Origin: Flavonifractor sp. An112
GTDB taxonomy: Bacteria > Bacillota > Clostridia > Oscillospirales > Oscillospiraceae
Assembly: GCF_002161085.1 (NCBI RefSeq)
Contig: NZ_NFLU01000005.1
Coordinates: 146,603-210,602, forward strand
Length of the DNA: 64,000 nucleotides
Reading direction: 5' to 3'
Part shown: positions 16,982-25,513 of the stretch, piece by piece
Layout of the letters: the number at the start of each line of letters is the position of its first letter
Position numbering within the stretch: position 1 is the stretch's first letter
Made by a program: the position numbers and the translations under genes
Notes under the pieces: generated by a model
What the model saw: the letters and a program-made list of their open reading frames with translations, nothing else
What the model was told of the DNA's origin: nothing
The model's database searches: none

Positions 16982-16990
16982 AGTATAACA
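16982..16990 (-). promoter_or_regulatory. Extended -10 promoter of the CNNM/CorC gene
   Basis: On the minus strand TG-T-TATACT (16990-16982) with no good -35. Predicted transcription start is near 16975, which excludes the ATG at 16974 as translation start. Confidence 0.55.
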
Positions 16991-17037
16991 CACCGCTGAA
17001 AAAAATCCATAAGATTGCGGAAAAAAGTTGGTATCCA

Positions 17038-17046
17038 TGTTATAAT
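17038..17046 (+). promoter_or_regulatory. Extended -10 promoter upstream of the ClC gene
   Basis: TG-T-TATAAT (17038-17046) with no clear -35 at 17 bases. It would drive the ClC channel gene and possibly the acylation cluster behind it. Confidence 0.55.
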
Positions 17047-17138
17047 AATCACGTGTGTCGTACCTGGGGATAGGATAGTTCCTCAGCCCCAGAAAGAGCA
17101 AGGCCCCCTGTGCCGGGGACCGATGGAGTGTGAAAGAG

Positions 17139-18437
17139 ATGGAGACAAAGAAGGTACCGGCCTGGCTGGAGCATCCGGCCGCCTTTGTAAAATGGCTGAT
17201 CTTCGCGGGGATCAGCGGCCTGCTGTGCGGCGGGGTGGCCACCGCCTTTTACTATGCCTTTTCCTCGGTCACAGACCTGCGCCATGCCAATCCCTGGCTG
17301 ATCTGGCTGCTGCCGGTGGGCGGTCTGGCGATTGTGCTGCTCTACCGGGTGTGCGGCATGGAGGAGGACCGGGGCACCAACTTCGTGCTGGCGGCGGTGC
17401 GGGAAAACCAGCCCCTCCGGCTGCGTACCGCCCCCCTGGTCTTTGTGTCCACCGTTATCACCCATTTGGTGGGTGGTTCCTCCGGCCGGGAGGGAGCCAT
17501 CCTCCAGATTGGCGGATCTATCTCCTCCAAAGTAGGCCGGTGGATGCGCCTGGACGACAAGGACAGCCGTATCATCACCATGTGCGGAATGTCGGCGGCT
17601 TTTTCCGCCCTCTTCGGCACCCCTCTGACTGCCGCCATGTTTTCTATGGAGGTCACCAGTGTGGGAGTGCTCTATTATGCCGCCATCGTGCCCTGTATTC
17701 TCTCCTCCATCATCGGCCTGTGGGTGGCCCAGCATTTCGGTGTGCCTCCCACCGCCTTTACCCTGGAGGGCATCCCCAACCTGAGCGCCGTCACCCTGCT
17801 GCAGGTCATCGGTATGGGCATCCTCTTTGCCCTGCTGTCCATTTTCTTCTGCCGGCTGATGCACGCCGCACCCAAAATCTATGACAGAGTTCTGCCCAAC
17901 CATCTGGTGCGGGCGGCGGTGGGCGGCACTCTGGTCATCGCCCTGACCTATGTGATCTGGATCTGGGACCCTGGTACTTACGACTACAACGGAGCGGGAG
18001 AGGCTATCATCCATGCCGCCATCGGGGGAAACGCCCGGCCGGAGGCGTTCTTCTTCAAGATGCTCTTTACCACCATTACCCTGGGGGCAGGGTTTAAGGG
18101 CGGCGAGATCGTGCCGGTATTCTTTACCGGGGCCACCTTCGGCTGCACCGTGGCCCCCTTCCTGGGGCTCCACCCCTCCTTCGGGGCGGGTCTGGGGATG
18201 GTGTGCGTGTTCTGCGGCGTCACCAACTGCCCCATCACCTCCCTGCTGCTCTCTCTGGAGCTCTTTGCCGGGGACAGCCTGGGGATGTTTACCGGCCAGA
18301 GCCTGTGCCTGTTCGCGGTGTGTCTGGCGGTGTCCTATATGCTGTCCGGCTATTATGGGCTGTACAGCGAGCAAAAAATCGTATATAGTAAACTGCGGCC
18401 CGAATTCATCGACAAAAAGGCAAACCAGGACCACTGA
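17139..18437 (+). CDS. ClC family chloride channel / H+-coupled antiporter
   Basis: A 432-residue polytopic protein with about 10-12 helices and the ClC selectivity motifs: GSSGREGAILQIG (the gating glutamate region), then GFKGGEIVPVFFTGATFG and a Tyr-containing C-terminal helix (LSGYYGLYSEQKIVY). There is no cytoplasmic CBS domain. ClC proteins pass Cl- passively or exchange Cl- or F- for H+; which applies is not clear from sequence alone. ATG 17139 is preferred over GTG 17130 because the GGAG site is two bases from the GTG but ten from the ATG. The next gene follows after 30 bases. Confidence 0.9.
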   Translation: METKKVPAWLEHPAAFVKWLIFAGISGLLCGGVATAFYYAFSSVTDLRHANPWLIWLLPVGGLAIVLLYRVCGMEEDRGTNFVLAAVRENQPLRLRTAPLVFVSTVITHLVGGSSGREGAILQIGGSISSKVGRWMRLDDKDSRIITMCGMSAAFSALFGTPLTAAMFSMEVTSVGVLYYAAIVPCILSSIIGLWVAQHFGVPPTAFTLEGIPNLSAVTLLQVIGMGILFALLSIFFCRLMHAAPKIYDRVLPNHLVRAAVGGTLVIALTYVIWIWDPGTYDYNGAGEAIIHAAIGGNARPEAFFFKMLFTTITLGAGFKGGEIVPVFFTGATFGCTVAPFLGLHPSFGAGLGMVCVFCGVTNCPITSLLLSLELFAGDSLGMFTGQSLCLFAVCLAVSYMLSGYYGLYSEQKIVYSKLRPEFIDKKANQDH

Positions 18438-18467
18438 GTTTCTGGACCCATACAAAGGAGAAAACAT

Positions 18468-18836
18468 ATGCTGCGATTTGATCATTTTAATTTCAATGTT
18501 CTGGACCTGAACCGGTCCCTGGACTTTTACCGTGAGGCTCTGGAGCTGGCGCCGGTGGCGGAAAAGGATGCCGAGGACGGCTCCTTCAAGCTGGTCTACC
18601 TGGGGGACGGGGAGACCGGCTTCCGGCTGGAGCTGACCTGGCTGAGGGACCGGACTGAGCCCTACGACCTGGGGGAGCAGGAGTTCCACCTGGCCTTTGT
18701 CACCGACCGCTTTGATGAGCTTCTGGAGCGCCACAAGGCCATGGGCTGCGTGTGCTTTGAAAACCCGGCCATGGGCATCTATTTCATTGAAGATCCCGAC
18801 GGCTACTGGATCGAGATCGTTCCTGGAAAGGAATAA
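18468..18836 (+). CDS. VOC (glyoxalase/dioxygenase) superfamily protein
   Basis: A 122-residue protein with two beta-alpha-beta-beta-beta modules: LRFDHFNFNVLDLNRSLDFYREALEL at the start and EFHLAFVTDRFDELLERHKAMG in the middle, ending YFIEDPDGYWIEIVP. His 6, a mid-chain Glu/His pair and the Glu of WIEIV are in the positions of metal ligands in lactoylglutathione lyases. Family activity could be methylglyoxal detoxification, but VOC proteins are diverse. AAAGGAG precedes the ATG; its stop is four bases before the next start, indicating co-translation with the acyltransferase. Confidence 0.88.
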   Translation: MLRFDHFNFNVLDLNRSLDFYREALELAPVAEKDAEDGSFKLVYLGDGETGFRLELTWLRDRTEPYDLGEQEFHLAFVTDRFDELLERHKAMGCVCFENPAMGIYFIEDPDGYWIEIVPGKE

Positions 18837-18840
18837 GGAC

Positions 18841-19905
18841 ATGAGCAAGACCGTAACGGGAGGCCGCCTGGCCTATGCCGATCTGCTGCGGGCTGTGGCC
18901 ATGCTGGCGGTCATCGTGGTCCACCTGGCAGGCTCCCAGCTGGGCAACGTGCCGGTGGGCTCGGCGGAATTCCATGTGCTCAACGCCTACGACGGGCTGA
19001 CCCACTGGTGTGTGCCCGTCTTTATTATGCTGTCAGGAATGTTCCTGCTGGACCCCAAGCACAGCCTCTCCCCCTCCAAGCTGTTTTTCGGCCATATTCT
19101 GCGGATGCTGGTGGCCCTGGCGGTGTGGGGGACGGCCTATGCCCTGGTGACCCAGGTGTCGGCGGCGGGGCTGAGCTGGGAGAGTGTGAAAGCGGCCCTC
19201 TGGCAGGTGCTCCAGGGCAAGACCCACTTCCACCTGTGGTTTTTGTATATGATCGTGGGCCTGTACCTCATCACCCCCATTCTCCGCGTCTTTGTTCGGG
19301 GGGCCAGCCGGGCGGACTTCCACTGGTTCTTCCTGCTGTGCTTTGTGTTTGCCAACCTGCTGCCCACCCTGCTGCGGCTGCGGCCCAGTCAGACGGTGAG
19401 CCTGTGGGTGAACAATCTGAACCTTCACCTGGTGCTGGGCTATGTGGGCTACTATGTGCTGGGTTACTATCTGAAAACCTACACCATCAGCCGGGCGGCG
19501 GAGTATCTCATCTACATCCTGGGCATCCTGGGTGCGGCAGTCACCGTGGGAGGGACTGCCTGGCTGTCCCAGCAGCGGGGCGTCTTTGCCCAGACCCTCT
19601 ACAACTATGACAGCCCCAATATCGCGCTGATGAGCGTGGCGGTCTTTGTATTCTTCCGCTATGTACTGGGCGTCAGCGAGGAGCGCTCCCGCCGCCAGCG
19701 GATGAGTTCGGTGGCCCAGGTGTCCTTTGGGGTGTACCTGATCCATGTCTTTTTCCTCATCCTGCTGGACCGGCTGAACATCACCGTTCTCGCCATTCCG
19801 CCGGTGCTGGCAGTGCCCGCCCTGACGGCGGCGGTATTCCTGTGTTCCTTCGCCGTGGCCTGGCTCATCTCCAAGATCCCCCTGGTGGGGCGCTACCTGA
19901 CTTAA
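18841..19905 (+). CDS. Acyltransferase 3 family membrane protein
   Basis: A 354-residue protein with about ten hydrophobic segments. The opening RLAYADLLRAVAMLAVIVVHLAG carries the R-x10-H arrangement of acyltransferase-3 proteins (OafA/NolL type), in which an invariant His near the N terminus of helix 1 is needed for transfer of acetyl or succinyl groups to surface sugars. Domain length is typical with no SGNH extension. GGAAAGGA lies eight bases before the ATG. It begins a run of acyl-transfer genes (MBOAT, DHHW protein), so a role in cell-envelope polysaccharide or lipid O-acetylation is inferred. Confidence 0.88.
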   Translation: MSKTVTGGRLAYADLLRAVAMLAVIVVHLAGSQLGNVPVGSAEFHVLNAYDGLTHWCVPVFIMLSGMFLLDPKHSLSPSKLFFGHILRMLVALAVWGTAYALVTQVSAAGLSWESVKAALWQVLQGKTHFHLWFLYMIVGLYLITPILRVFVRGASRADFHWFFLLCFVFANLLPTLLRLRPSQTVSLWVNNLNLHLVLGYVGYYVLGYYLKTYTISRAAEYLIYILGILGAAVTVGGTAWLSQQRGVFAQTLYNYDSPNIALMSVAVFVFFRYVLGVSEERSRRQRMSSVAQVSFGVYLIHVFFLILLDRLNITVLAIPPVLAVPALTAAVFLCSFAVAWLISKIPLVGRYLT

Positions 19906-19918
19906 AGGAGGCAACTGA

Positions 19919-21325
19919 GTGCTCTTTTCCAGTTCCGTATTTCTCTTCCTCTTCCTGCCCCTGGTGCTCATCATCTACTATGTGCCCCTGCGCCGGTTCC
20001 GGCAGGCACAGAATATATTCCTGCTGTTGGCCTCCCTGGGCTTCTATGCCTGGGGCGAGCCCTGGTTTGTGCTGGTGATGATAGGGTCCATTGTGATTAA
20101 CTACTTTTTCGGCCTGTGGGTAGATTACAACAAGCGGCGGGACAGATCCTGCAGGGCCCCCATTTTGCTGGCCCTGCTGATCAATTTGGGTGTTCTGTTT
20201 GTATTTAAATACCTGATGTTTACTCTGGGTATTCTAAATGGCCTGGGTGCCAGCTTTGTGATCCCGGTAATCGAACTGCCCATCGGCATTTCCTTCTTTA
20301 CCTTCCAGGCCCTCAGCTATGTGCTGGACGTCCATCGGGACCGGGGAAAGGTGCAGCGTTCCCCTCTGAAGGTGGGACTGTACATCTCTTTCTTTCCCCA
20401 GCTTATTGCCGGCCCCATCGTCAAGTATGAGACGGTGGCCGACCAGATCGACAACCGGAAGGAGAGCTGGGAGGACTTCTCCGCCGGCTGCGCCCGGTTT
20501 GTTGTAGGCCTGGGCAAGAAGGCGCTGCTGTCCAATCAGCTGGCCATCATCGCCGACCGGGCCTACGGTATGGCGGGAGACGGACTGACCACCTCCTTTG
20601 CCTGGCTGGGAGCGGTGGCTTACATCCTCCAGCTGTACAACGACTTCTCCGGCTATTCCGACATGGCCATCGGTCTGGGCAGGATGTTTGGATTTCACTT
20701 CCTGGAGAACTTCAATTATCCCTTTGCCGCCAACTCTCTGGCCGACCTGTGGCGGCGGTGGCACATCTCCCTGGCCACCTGGTTTCGGGACTATGTATAT
20801 ATCCCTCTTGGGGGCAGCCGGGTGGACAGCAAGGCCAAACTGATCCGCAACATCTTTATGGTGTGGCTGTGTACCGGCATCTGGCACGGAGCCAACTGGA
20901 CCTATCTGGCCTGGGGCATGATCAACTTTGCCATGCTCATGCTGGAGAAATACGGCGGCCTGGGCCGGGGCTGGCCTAAGTTCTTCCGGTGGCTCTATCC
21001 CCTGATGACCTTCCTGCTCACCTGTGTGTTCTTCCGTTCGGACAGCATCGGCGCGGCCCTGCAGTATTTCCAGGCCCTGTTCGGCTTCGGCGCCGGGCTG
21101 GGGGACGGGCTGACTGTGCTCTATCTCACCGAATGCTGGCTGCCTCTGCTGGCCGCCGTGGTTTTTGCGGCTCCGGTGGCCCCCAAGCTGCGGGACTGGG
21201 CCAGCAAGCGCAACTGTGTGCTGCTGGATCTTGGCTACGCCCTGCTTATTGCCGGGGTGTTCCTGGTGTCGGCCAGCTTTATCATCAAGGGCACCTATAA
21301 TCCCTTTATCTACTTCAACTTCTGA
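19919..21325 (+). CDS. MBOAT family O-acyltransferase (AlgI/DltB-like), copy 1
   Basis: A 468-residue multi-pass enzyme. MBOAT features are clear: LPIGISFFTFQALSYVLDV, DFSGYSDMAIGLGRMFGF, LWRRWHISLATWFRDYVYIPLGG and TGIWHGANWTYLAWG, the last with the essential His. In AlgI and PatA systems such proteins move acetyl groups across the membrane to a periplasmic partner. The start is GTG 19919, with AAAGGAGG seven bases upstream. It lies 14 bases after the acyltransferase-3 gene and 15 before the DHHW gene, as in other AlgI-AlgX-type pairs. A paralogue with the same layout is at 57435-58835. Confidence 0.93.
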   Translation: MLFSSSVFLFLFLPLVLIIYYVPLRRFRQAQNIFLLLASLGFYAWGEPWFVLVMIGSIVINYFFGLWVDYNKRRDRSCRAPILLALLINLGVLFVFKYLMFTLGILNGLGASFVIPVIELPIGISFFTFQALSYVLDVHRDRGKVQRSPLKVGLYISFFPQLIAGPIVKYETVADQIDNRKESWEDFSAGCARFVVGLGKKALLSNQLAIIADRAYGMAGDGLTTSFAWLGAVAYILQLYNDFSGYSDMAIGLGRMFGFHFLENFNYPFAANSLADLWRRWHISLATWFRDYVYIPLGGSRVDSKAKLIRNIFMVWLCTGIWHGANWTYLAWGMINFAMLMLEKYGGLGRGWPKFFRWLYPLMTFLLTCVFFRSDSIGAALQYFQALFGFGAGLGDGLTVLYLTECWLPLLAAVVFAAPVAPKLRDWASKRNCVLLDLGYALLIAGVFLVSASFIIKGTYNPFIYFNF

Positions 21326-21339
21326 CAAGGAGCGGCTCA

Positions 21340-22548
21340 ATGAAACGACGCAATACCATAACCGCCTGCCTGTTCCTGCTGCTGATGGCGGGAGGCTTCG
21401 TGCTGCTGCTCACCTCCTTTTTGGGGCGGGAGGGCAGCTTTGAGGCCCTGCTCAAAACCTTTGCCAAGGACAAGGATGTGACTACCTTCCTGGCCCAGGC
21501 GGAGACCGCCGTCAATCAGGATCTGGACCGGGACCATCTGTTCATCCAGCTTTACGGCGGCATCCAGCGCATCACCGGCCGCAGGATGGTGGAGGATGCG
21601 GTGGATGAAAACACAGTGGTCAAGCTGTCCACCGGGGCGCTGAACTTCGTCAAGCCGGACAGCACCGCCCAGCCTGCGGAAAGCGTGGAGGCCAACGCCG
21701 CCGCTACGGCTGATCTGGCCCAGGCGCTGGAGGAGCAGGGTATTCCCTATCTCTTCGTGATGGCGCCCCAGAAGATCCAGCGGGGGCAGGACCTGCTGCC
21801 TGTAGGCATGGCGGAGAACGGAAACTCCACTGCCGATGCCTTCCTGGAGGAACTGGATCAGTCGGGCACCAGCTATTTCGATCTGCGGCCCTTCTTTGAG
21901 AGCAATGGTATCTATTCCGGCTGGTTCTTCAATACCGACCACCACTGGAAGCCGGAGGCCGCCTTCTTTGCCTGGCAGAACCTGGCCCAGCTGCTGGACC
22001 ACAACTATGGGTTCGTCACCCCATCCTATCTTACCGATCCCGCCAACTGGTCCACCGCGGTGCTGGAGGACTTTTTCCTGGGCAGCCAGGGCAAACGGGT
22101 GGGGTCCCTCTACGCCGGGGTGGACGATTTCACCATCTATACCCCCAAATTTGAGACCAATCTTACCTATGCCAGCACCGACGGCGGCTTTGAGCGCACC
22201 GGCCCCTTCAACCAGTCGGTGTGCTTCCCCGAGCGGGTGGAGCAGATGGACTGGTTCAACGGCAACCCCTACACCTACTACTCCGGCGGCGACTACGGTA
22301 TGGCCACCATGACCAACCACAACAACCCCAACGGACCCAGGATCGTGCTGCTGCGGGAGTCCTTCTCCTGCGCGCTGGCCCCCTTCCTGGCCCTGTCCTG
22401 TTCGGAGCTGACCACCATTGACCTGCGCTATTTCCAGGGGGATCTGATGGAGACCCTTGAGGCGCTGGAGCCCGATCTGGTGATGACCATGTATGCCGCC
22501 AGCTCTACCGGCCTGGAGAATATGTTTGCTTTTGAAGGAACGGAGTGA
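21340..22548 (+). CDS. DHHW/AlgX-like exported acetyl-transfer protein, copy 1
   Basis: A 402-residue protein with one N-terminal signal-anchor (ACLFLLLMAGGFVLLLTSFL) and a large extracytoplasmic SGNH-like domain. The FNTDHHWKPEAAFFAW motif supplies the Asp-His pair that gives DHHW proteins their name; VLLRESFSCALAPFL holds the GxS-like nucleophile region (R-E-S). AlgX/AlgJ relatives accept acetyl groups from an MBOAT partner and put them on an exported polysaccharide. It directly follows the MBOAT gene and overlaps the MFS gene start by four bases. Confidence 0.9.
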   Translation: MKRRNTITACLFLLLMAGGFVLLLTSFLGREGSFEALLKTFAKDKDVTTFLAQAETAVNQDLDRDHLFIQLYGGIQRITGRRMVEDAVDENTVVKLSTGALNFVKPDSTAQPAESVEANAAATADLAQALEEQGIPYLFVMAPQKIQRGQDLLPVGMAENGNSTADAFLEELDQSGTSYFDLRPFFESNGIYSGWFFNTDHHWKPEAAFFAWQNLAQLLDHNYGFVTPSYLTDPANWSTAVLEDFFLGSQGKRVGSLYAGVDDFTIYTPKFETNLTYASTDGGFERTGPFNQSVCFPERVEQMDWFNGNPYTYYSGGDYGMATMTNHNNPNGPRIVLLRESFSCALAPFLALSCSELTTIDLRYFQGDLMETLEALEPDLVMTMYAASSTGLENMFAFEGTE

Positions 22549-23771
22549 ACCAAGTGGAACTGAGTGAGCGCAGGCCCTCCCTGCGGCGGCTGGACTATCA
22601 CTATATTGCCATGCAGGCGGGCTTCTGGGCTATGTTTGCCGCCATTGTGGCCTACCAGACCGCTCTGCTGCTGGAGCGGGGCTTCTCCAACAGCGAGGCG
22701 GGATTGATGACGGCGGTGCGCTGTCTGGCGGGCATCGTGTTTCAGCCCCTGCTGGGAGGCTTTGCCGACCGGCATCCCCGCATTCCCCTGAAGTATATCG
22801 TGGGCCTGTCCCTGCTCATCTCGGTGGCGGCGGGGGCCTGGTACTGGCTGTCCCCCGGCATGGGCCTGTGGGAGACCACCCTGGTGTGGGTGGTCATCGG
22901 CGGCCTGGAGGTGTCCTCCTATCCCCTAATGGACGCCATGGCGGTGCAGTTTATCAATGAAGGTATGCCCATCCGCTACAGCCTGGGCCGGGGCATTGGC
23001 TCCCTGGCCTACGCGGTGGTGTGCGTGGTGCTGGGCTTCCAGGCGGGCCGGCTGGGCATGGAGAGCACCCTGCTCACCCACCTGGCCCTGGTGGTGCTGG
23101 AGATCCTGCTGGTGGTCACCTACCCGGCTTACCGGGGCAAGGGTGGACAGGCCGGGGAGGAGGGCCCCAAGCCCCAGTCCGCTCTGTCCCTGCTGCGGAG
23201 CAATCCCTGCTTTACCCTGATGCTGGTGGGGGTGTTCCTGGGCCTTACCGGCATCATGCCTCTGTCCAACTTCCTGGTGAACATCGTCAACAGCCGGGGG
23301 GGTACCGACTCCGACCTGGGTATCGCCCTCTTCCTCATGGGGGCCTCCGAGCTGCCCACCGCCTTCTTCTTCCAGAAGCTGCTGCGGCGGCTGGGCAGCG
23401 GAAAGCTGTTGCTGATGAGCATGGTGTTCGGCACTCTGAAGGGCGTGCTGCTGCTGTGTACCTTCAACTGCCTGGGGGTGCTGGCGGTCCAGCCCATCCA
23501 GGTGTTGGGCTACGGCCTGTTTACCCCGGCTTCGGTGTACTTTGTCAACGAGTCGGTGCCCGCCGCCGACCGGGTGCGGGGCCAGACCGTGATGATGGTG
23601 GCCTCCAACGGCCTGGGCGGCATGATGGGCGGTGTGCTGGCCGGCTGGACTCTGGATCTGGGGGGCGTCAATCTGATGCTGGCGGCCTGCATTGCCTCGG
23701 GCTGCCTGGGTGTGCTCTTCTGTCTGGCGGCCCTGCGGCTGTCTCGCGGAAAGAGAAACCAGTTAGTATAG
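22545..23771 (+). CDS. MFS transporter, LacY/nucleoside-symporter-like
   Basis: A 408-residue protein with about 12 hydrophobic segments in two halves and an MFS A-like loop (GIVFQPLLGGFADRHPR) between helices 2 and 3. The N terminus (DYHYIAMQAGFWAMFAAIVAYQTALLLERGFSNSEAGLM) resembles the MFS_1-like and nucleoside:H+ symporter groups. Substrate unknown. The start is GTG 22545 (AAGGA five bases upstream) overlapping the DHHW stop, or GTG 22554. It is the last gene of the 18.8-23.8 kb cluster and could import or export a sugar or acyl carrier for it, though this is inference. Confidence 0.85.
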   Translation: MNQVELSERRPSLRRLDYHYIAMQAGFWAMFAAIVAYQTALLLERGFSNSEAGLMTAVRCLAGIVFQPLLGGFADRHPRIPLKYIVGLSLLISVAAGAWYWLSPGMGLWETTLVWVVIGGLEVSSYPLMDAMAVQFINEGMPIRYSLGRGIGSLAYAVVCVVLGFQAGRLGMESTLLTHLALVVLEILLVVTYPAYRGKGGQAGEEGPKPQSALSLLRSNPCFTLMLVGVFLGLTGIMPLSNFLVNIVNSRGGTDSDLGIALFLMGASELPTAFFFQKLLRRLGSGKLLLMSMVFGTLKGVLLLCTFNCLGVLAVQPIQVLGYGLFTPASVYFVNESVPAADRVRGQTVMMVASNGLGGMMGGVLAGWTLDLGGVNLMLAACIASGCLGVLFCLAALRLSRGKRNQLV

Positions 23772-23813
23772 CTTTAGGTGCCGCTAAAATGGTAAGCAAA
23801 CACAAAATAGTGG

Positions 23814-23855
23814 AAAAAAAGGCTGTTCCTGAGTGAAGGGACAGTCTTTTTTTAT
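23814..23855 (+). terminator. Terminator after the MFS gene
   Basis: Stem AAAAAGGCTGT...ACAGTCTTTTTT with one G-T pair and a T run at 23845-23853. Confidence 0.85.
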
Positions 23856-24005
23856 GCTTAGCGCGTATCAACTGTAAATATTTCTGATAAAAACCTCCGA
23901 AAGTTGGTTAAAATGAAAATTACCTCTATGCAAAACGGAAAGATTGGTGTATGATAGTCCCGGATTTTTTTTAGAGTCATATTTGCATACCTATGGAGGT
24001 AGGAA

Positions 24006-25439
24006 ATGAGAAAGACAAAAATCATCTGCACCCTGGGTCCCGCTGTGGACAATGAGGAGACCATCCGTCAGCTGATTCTGGCTGGTATGGACGCCGCCCG
24101 CTTCAACTTCTCTCACGGCAGCCACGCCGAGCAGCTGGCCCGGCTGACCATGTTGAAGTCCGTCCGGGACACCTTGGGCCGCCCCGTGGCCACCATTCTG
24201 GATACCAAGGGCCCTGAGATCCGTATCAAGTCCTTTGTGAACGGCCCCGTGACCCTGGAGAAGGATCAGGAGTTTGTCCTGAGCACCGATGAGGTGGAGG
24301 GCAACGAGAAGCAGGTGTCCGTGACTTATCTGAATCTGCATGAAGAAGTGGGCCCCGGCTGCCGCATCCTGGTGGATGACGGTCTGATCGAGCTGCTGGT
24401 GGAGAAGGTGGACGGCCACAACATCCACTGCACCGTGGAGAACGGCGGCCCCCTGTCCAATAACAAGTCCATCAACATCCCCGATGTGAGCATCATGCTC
24501 CCCTCCCTCACCGAGAAGGACAAGGATGACCTGAAGTTTGCTGCCGAGAACGACTTCGACTTCATTGCCGCTTCCTTCGTTCGGAAGGCCAGCGACGTGG
24601 AGGATATCCGCGCCGAGCTGAACAAGCATGAGGGCGGCGAGAACATCCGCATCATTGCCAAGATTGAGAACCGGGAAGGCGTGGACAACCTGGAGTCCAT
24701 CCTCGAGGCCGCTGACGGCGTCATGGTGGCCCGCGGCGACCTGGGCGTGGAGATCCCCGCCCATGAGGTGCCCATCCTCCAGAAGAAGATGATCAAGGCC
24801 ACCATCCGGCAGGGCAAGCCCGTTATCACCGCCACCCAGATGCTGGACTCCATGATCCGCAATCCCCGTCCCACCCGTGCCGAGGTGTCCGACGTGGCCA
24901 ACGCCGTGTTTGACGGCACTTCCTGCGTGATGCTGTCCGGCGAGACCGCCTCCGGCAAGTACCCCGTGGAGGCTCTTCAGACCATGGTGGACGTGGTCAC
25001 CTCCGCCGAGAACTCCATCCGCTACTGGAACCGTTTCCGTGAGCGCAACCTGCTGCCTGAGATCGGCGGCATCAACGACGCCATCACCCACTCCTGCTGC
25101 CTGACCGCCATGGACCTGAACGCCACCGCTATCCTGGCGGCCACCAAGTCCGGCTACACCGCCAAGGTGATCTCCCGTTTCCGTCCCGCCTGCCCCATCG
25201 TGGCTCTGTGCCAGAACGAGTCTACCCGCCGTCAGCTGGCCATCTCCTGGGGCGTGAAGCCCCTGCTGTCCGGCGAGGTGGATTCCACCGACCGGATGTT
25301 CTCCATGGCCGTGGACGTGGCCCGCAAGGAGGGCATCGTGAAGCCCGGTGAGACCGTGGTTATCACCGCCGGCGTGCCTCTGGGCAAGTCCGGTACCACC
25401 AACCTCATCAAGGCTGAAGTGGTGGCCGAGCCTGTGTAA
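24006..25439 (+). CDS. pyk: Pyruvate kinase
   Basis: A 477-residue pyruvate kinase, which makes pyruvate and ATP from phosphoenolpyruvate and ADP in the last step of glycolysis. Recognisable are MRKTKIICTLGPA, ARFNFSHGSH, the ILDTKGPEIR segment, the IIAKIENREGVDNL active-site strand with the catalytic Lys and Glu, GVMVARGDLGVEIP (metal-binding Asp) and the MLSGETASGKYPVEA loop. It ends at the allosteric C domain and lacks the extra PEP-utiliser (PpdK-like) domain that many Bacillus pyruvate kinases carry. GGAGGT precedes the ATG. Monocistronic with a strong terminator. Confidence 0.97.
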   Translation: MRKTKIICTLGPAVDNEETIRQLILAGMDAARFNFSHGSHAEQLARLTMLKSVRDTLGRPVATILDTKGPEIRIKSFVNGPVTLEKDQEFVLSTDEVEGNEKQVSVTYLNLHEEVGPGCRILVDDGLIELLVEKVDGHNIHCTVENGGPLSNNKSINIPDVSIMLPSLTEKDKDDLKFAAENDFDFIAASFVRKASDVEDIRAELNKHEGGENIRIIAKIENREGVDNLESILEAADGVMVARGDLGVEIPAHEVPILQKKMIKATIRQGKPVITATQMLDSMIRNPRPTRAEVSDVANAVFDGTSCVMLSGETASGKYPVEALQTMVDVVTSAENSIRYWNRFRERNLLPEIGGINDAITHSCCLTAMDLNATAILAATKSGYTAKVISRFRPACPIVALCQNESTRRQLAISWGVKPLLSGEVDSTDRMFSMAVDVARKEGIVKPGETVVITAGVPLGKSGTTNLIKAEVVAEPV

Positions 25440-25467
25440 CAGGCTTCTGAGCCCGCTTGACCGAAAT

Positions 25468-25506
25468 AAAAAAGGACCCGCTGCAACAGCAGCGGGTCCT
25501 TTTTTA
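25468..25506. terminator. Bidirectional terminator of pyk and the SLH-M15 gene
   Basis: A stem of about 17 bp with loop AACA centred at 25486, A run before and T run after (25499-25505). It lies between convergent genes. Confidence 0.93.
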
Positions 25507-25513
25507 TATCAGC

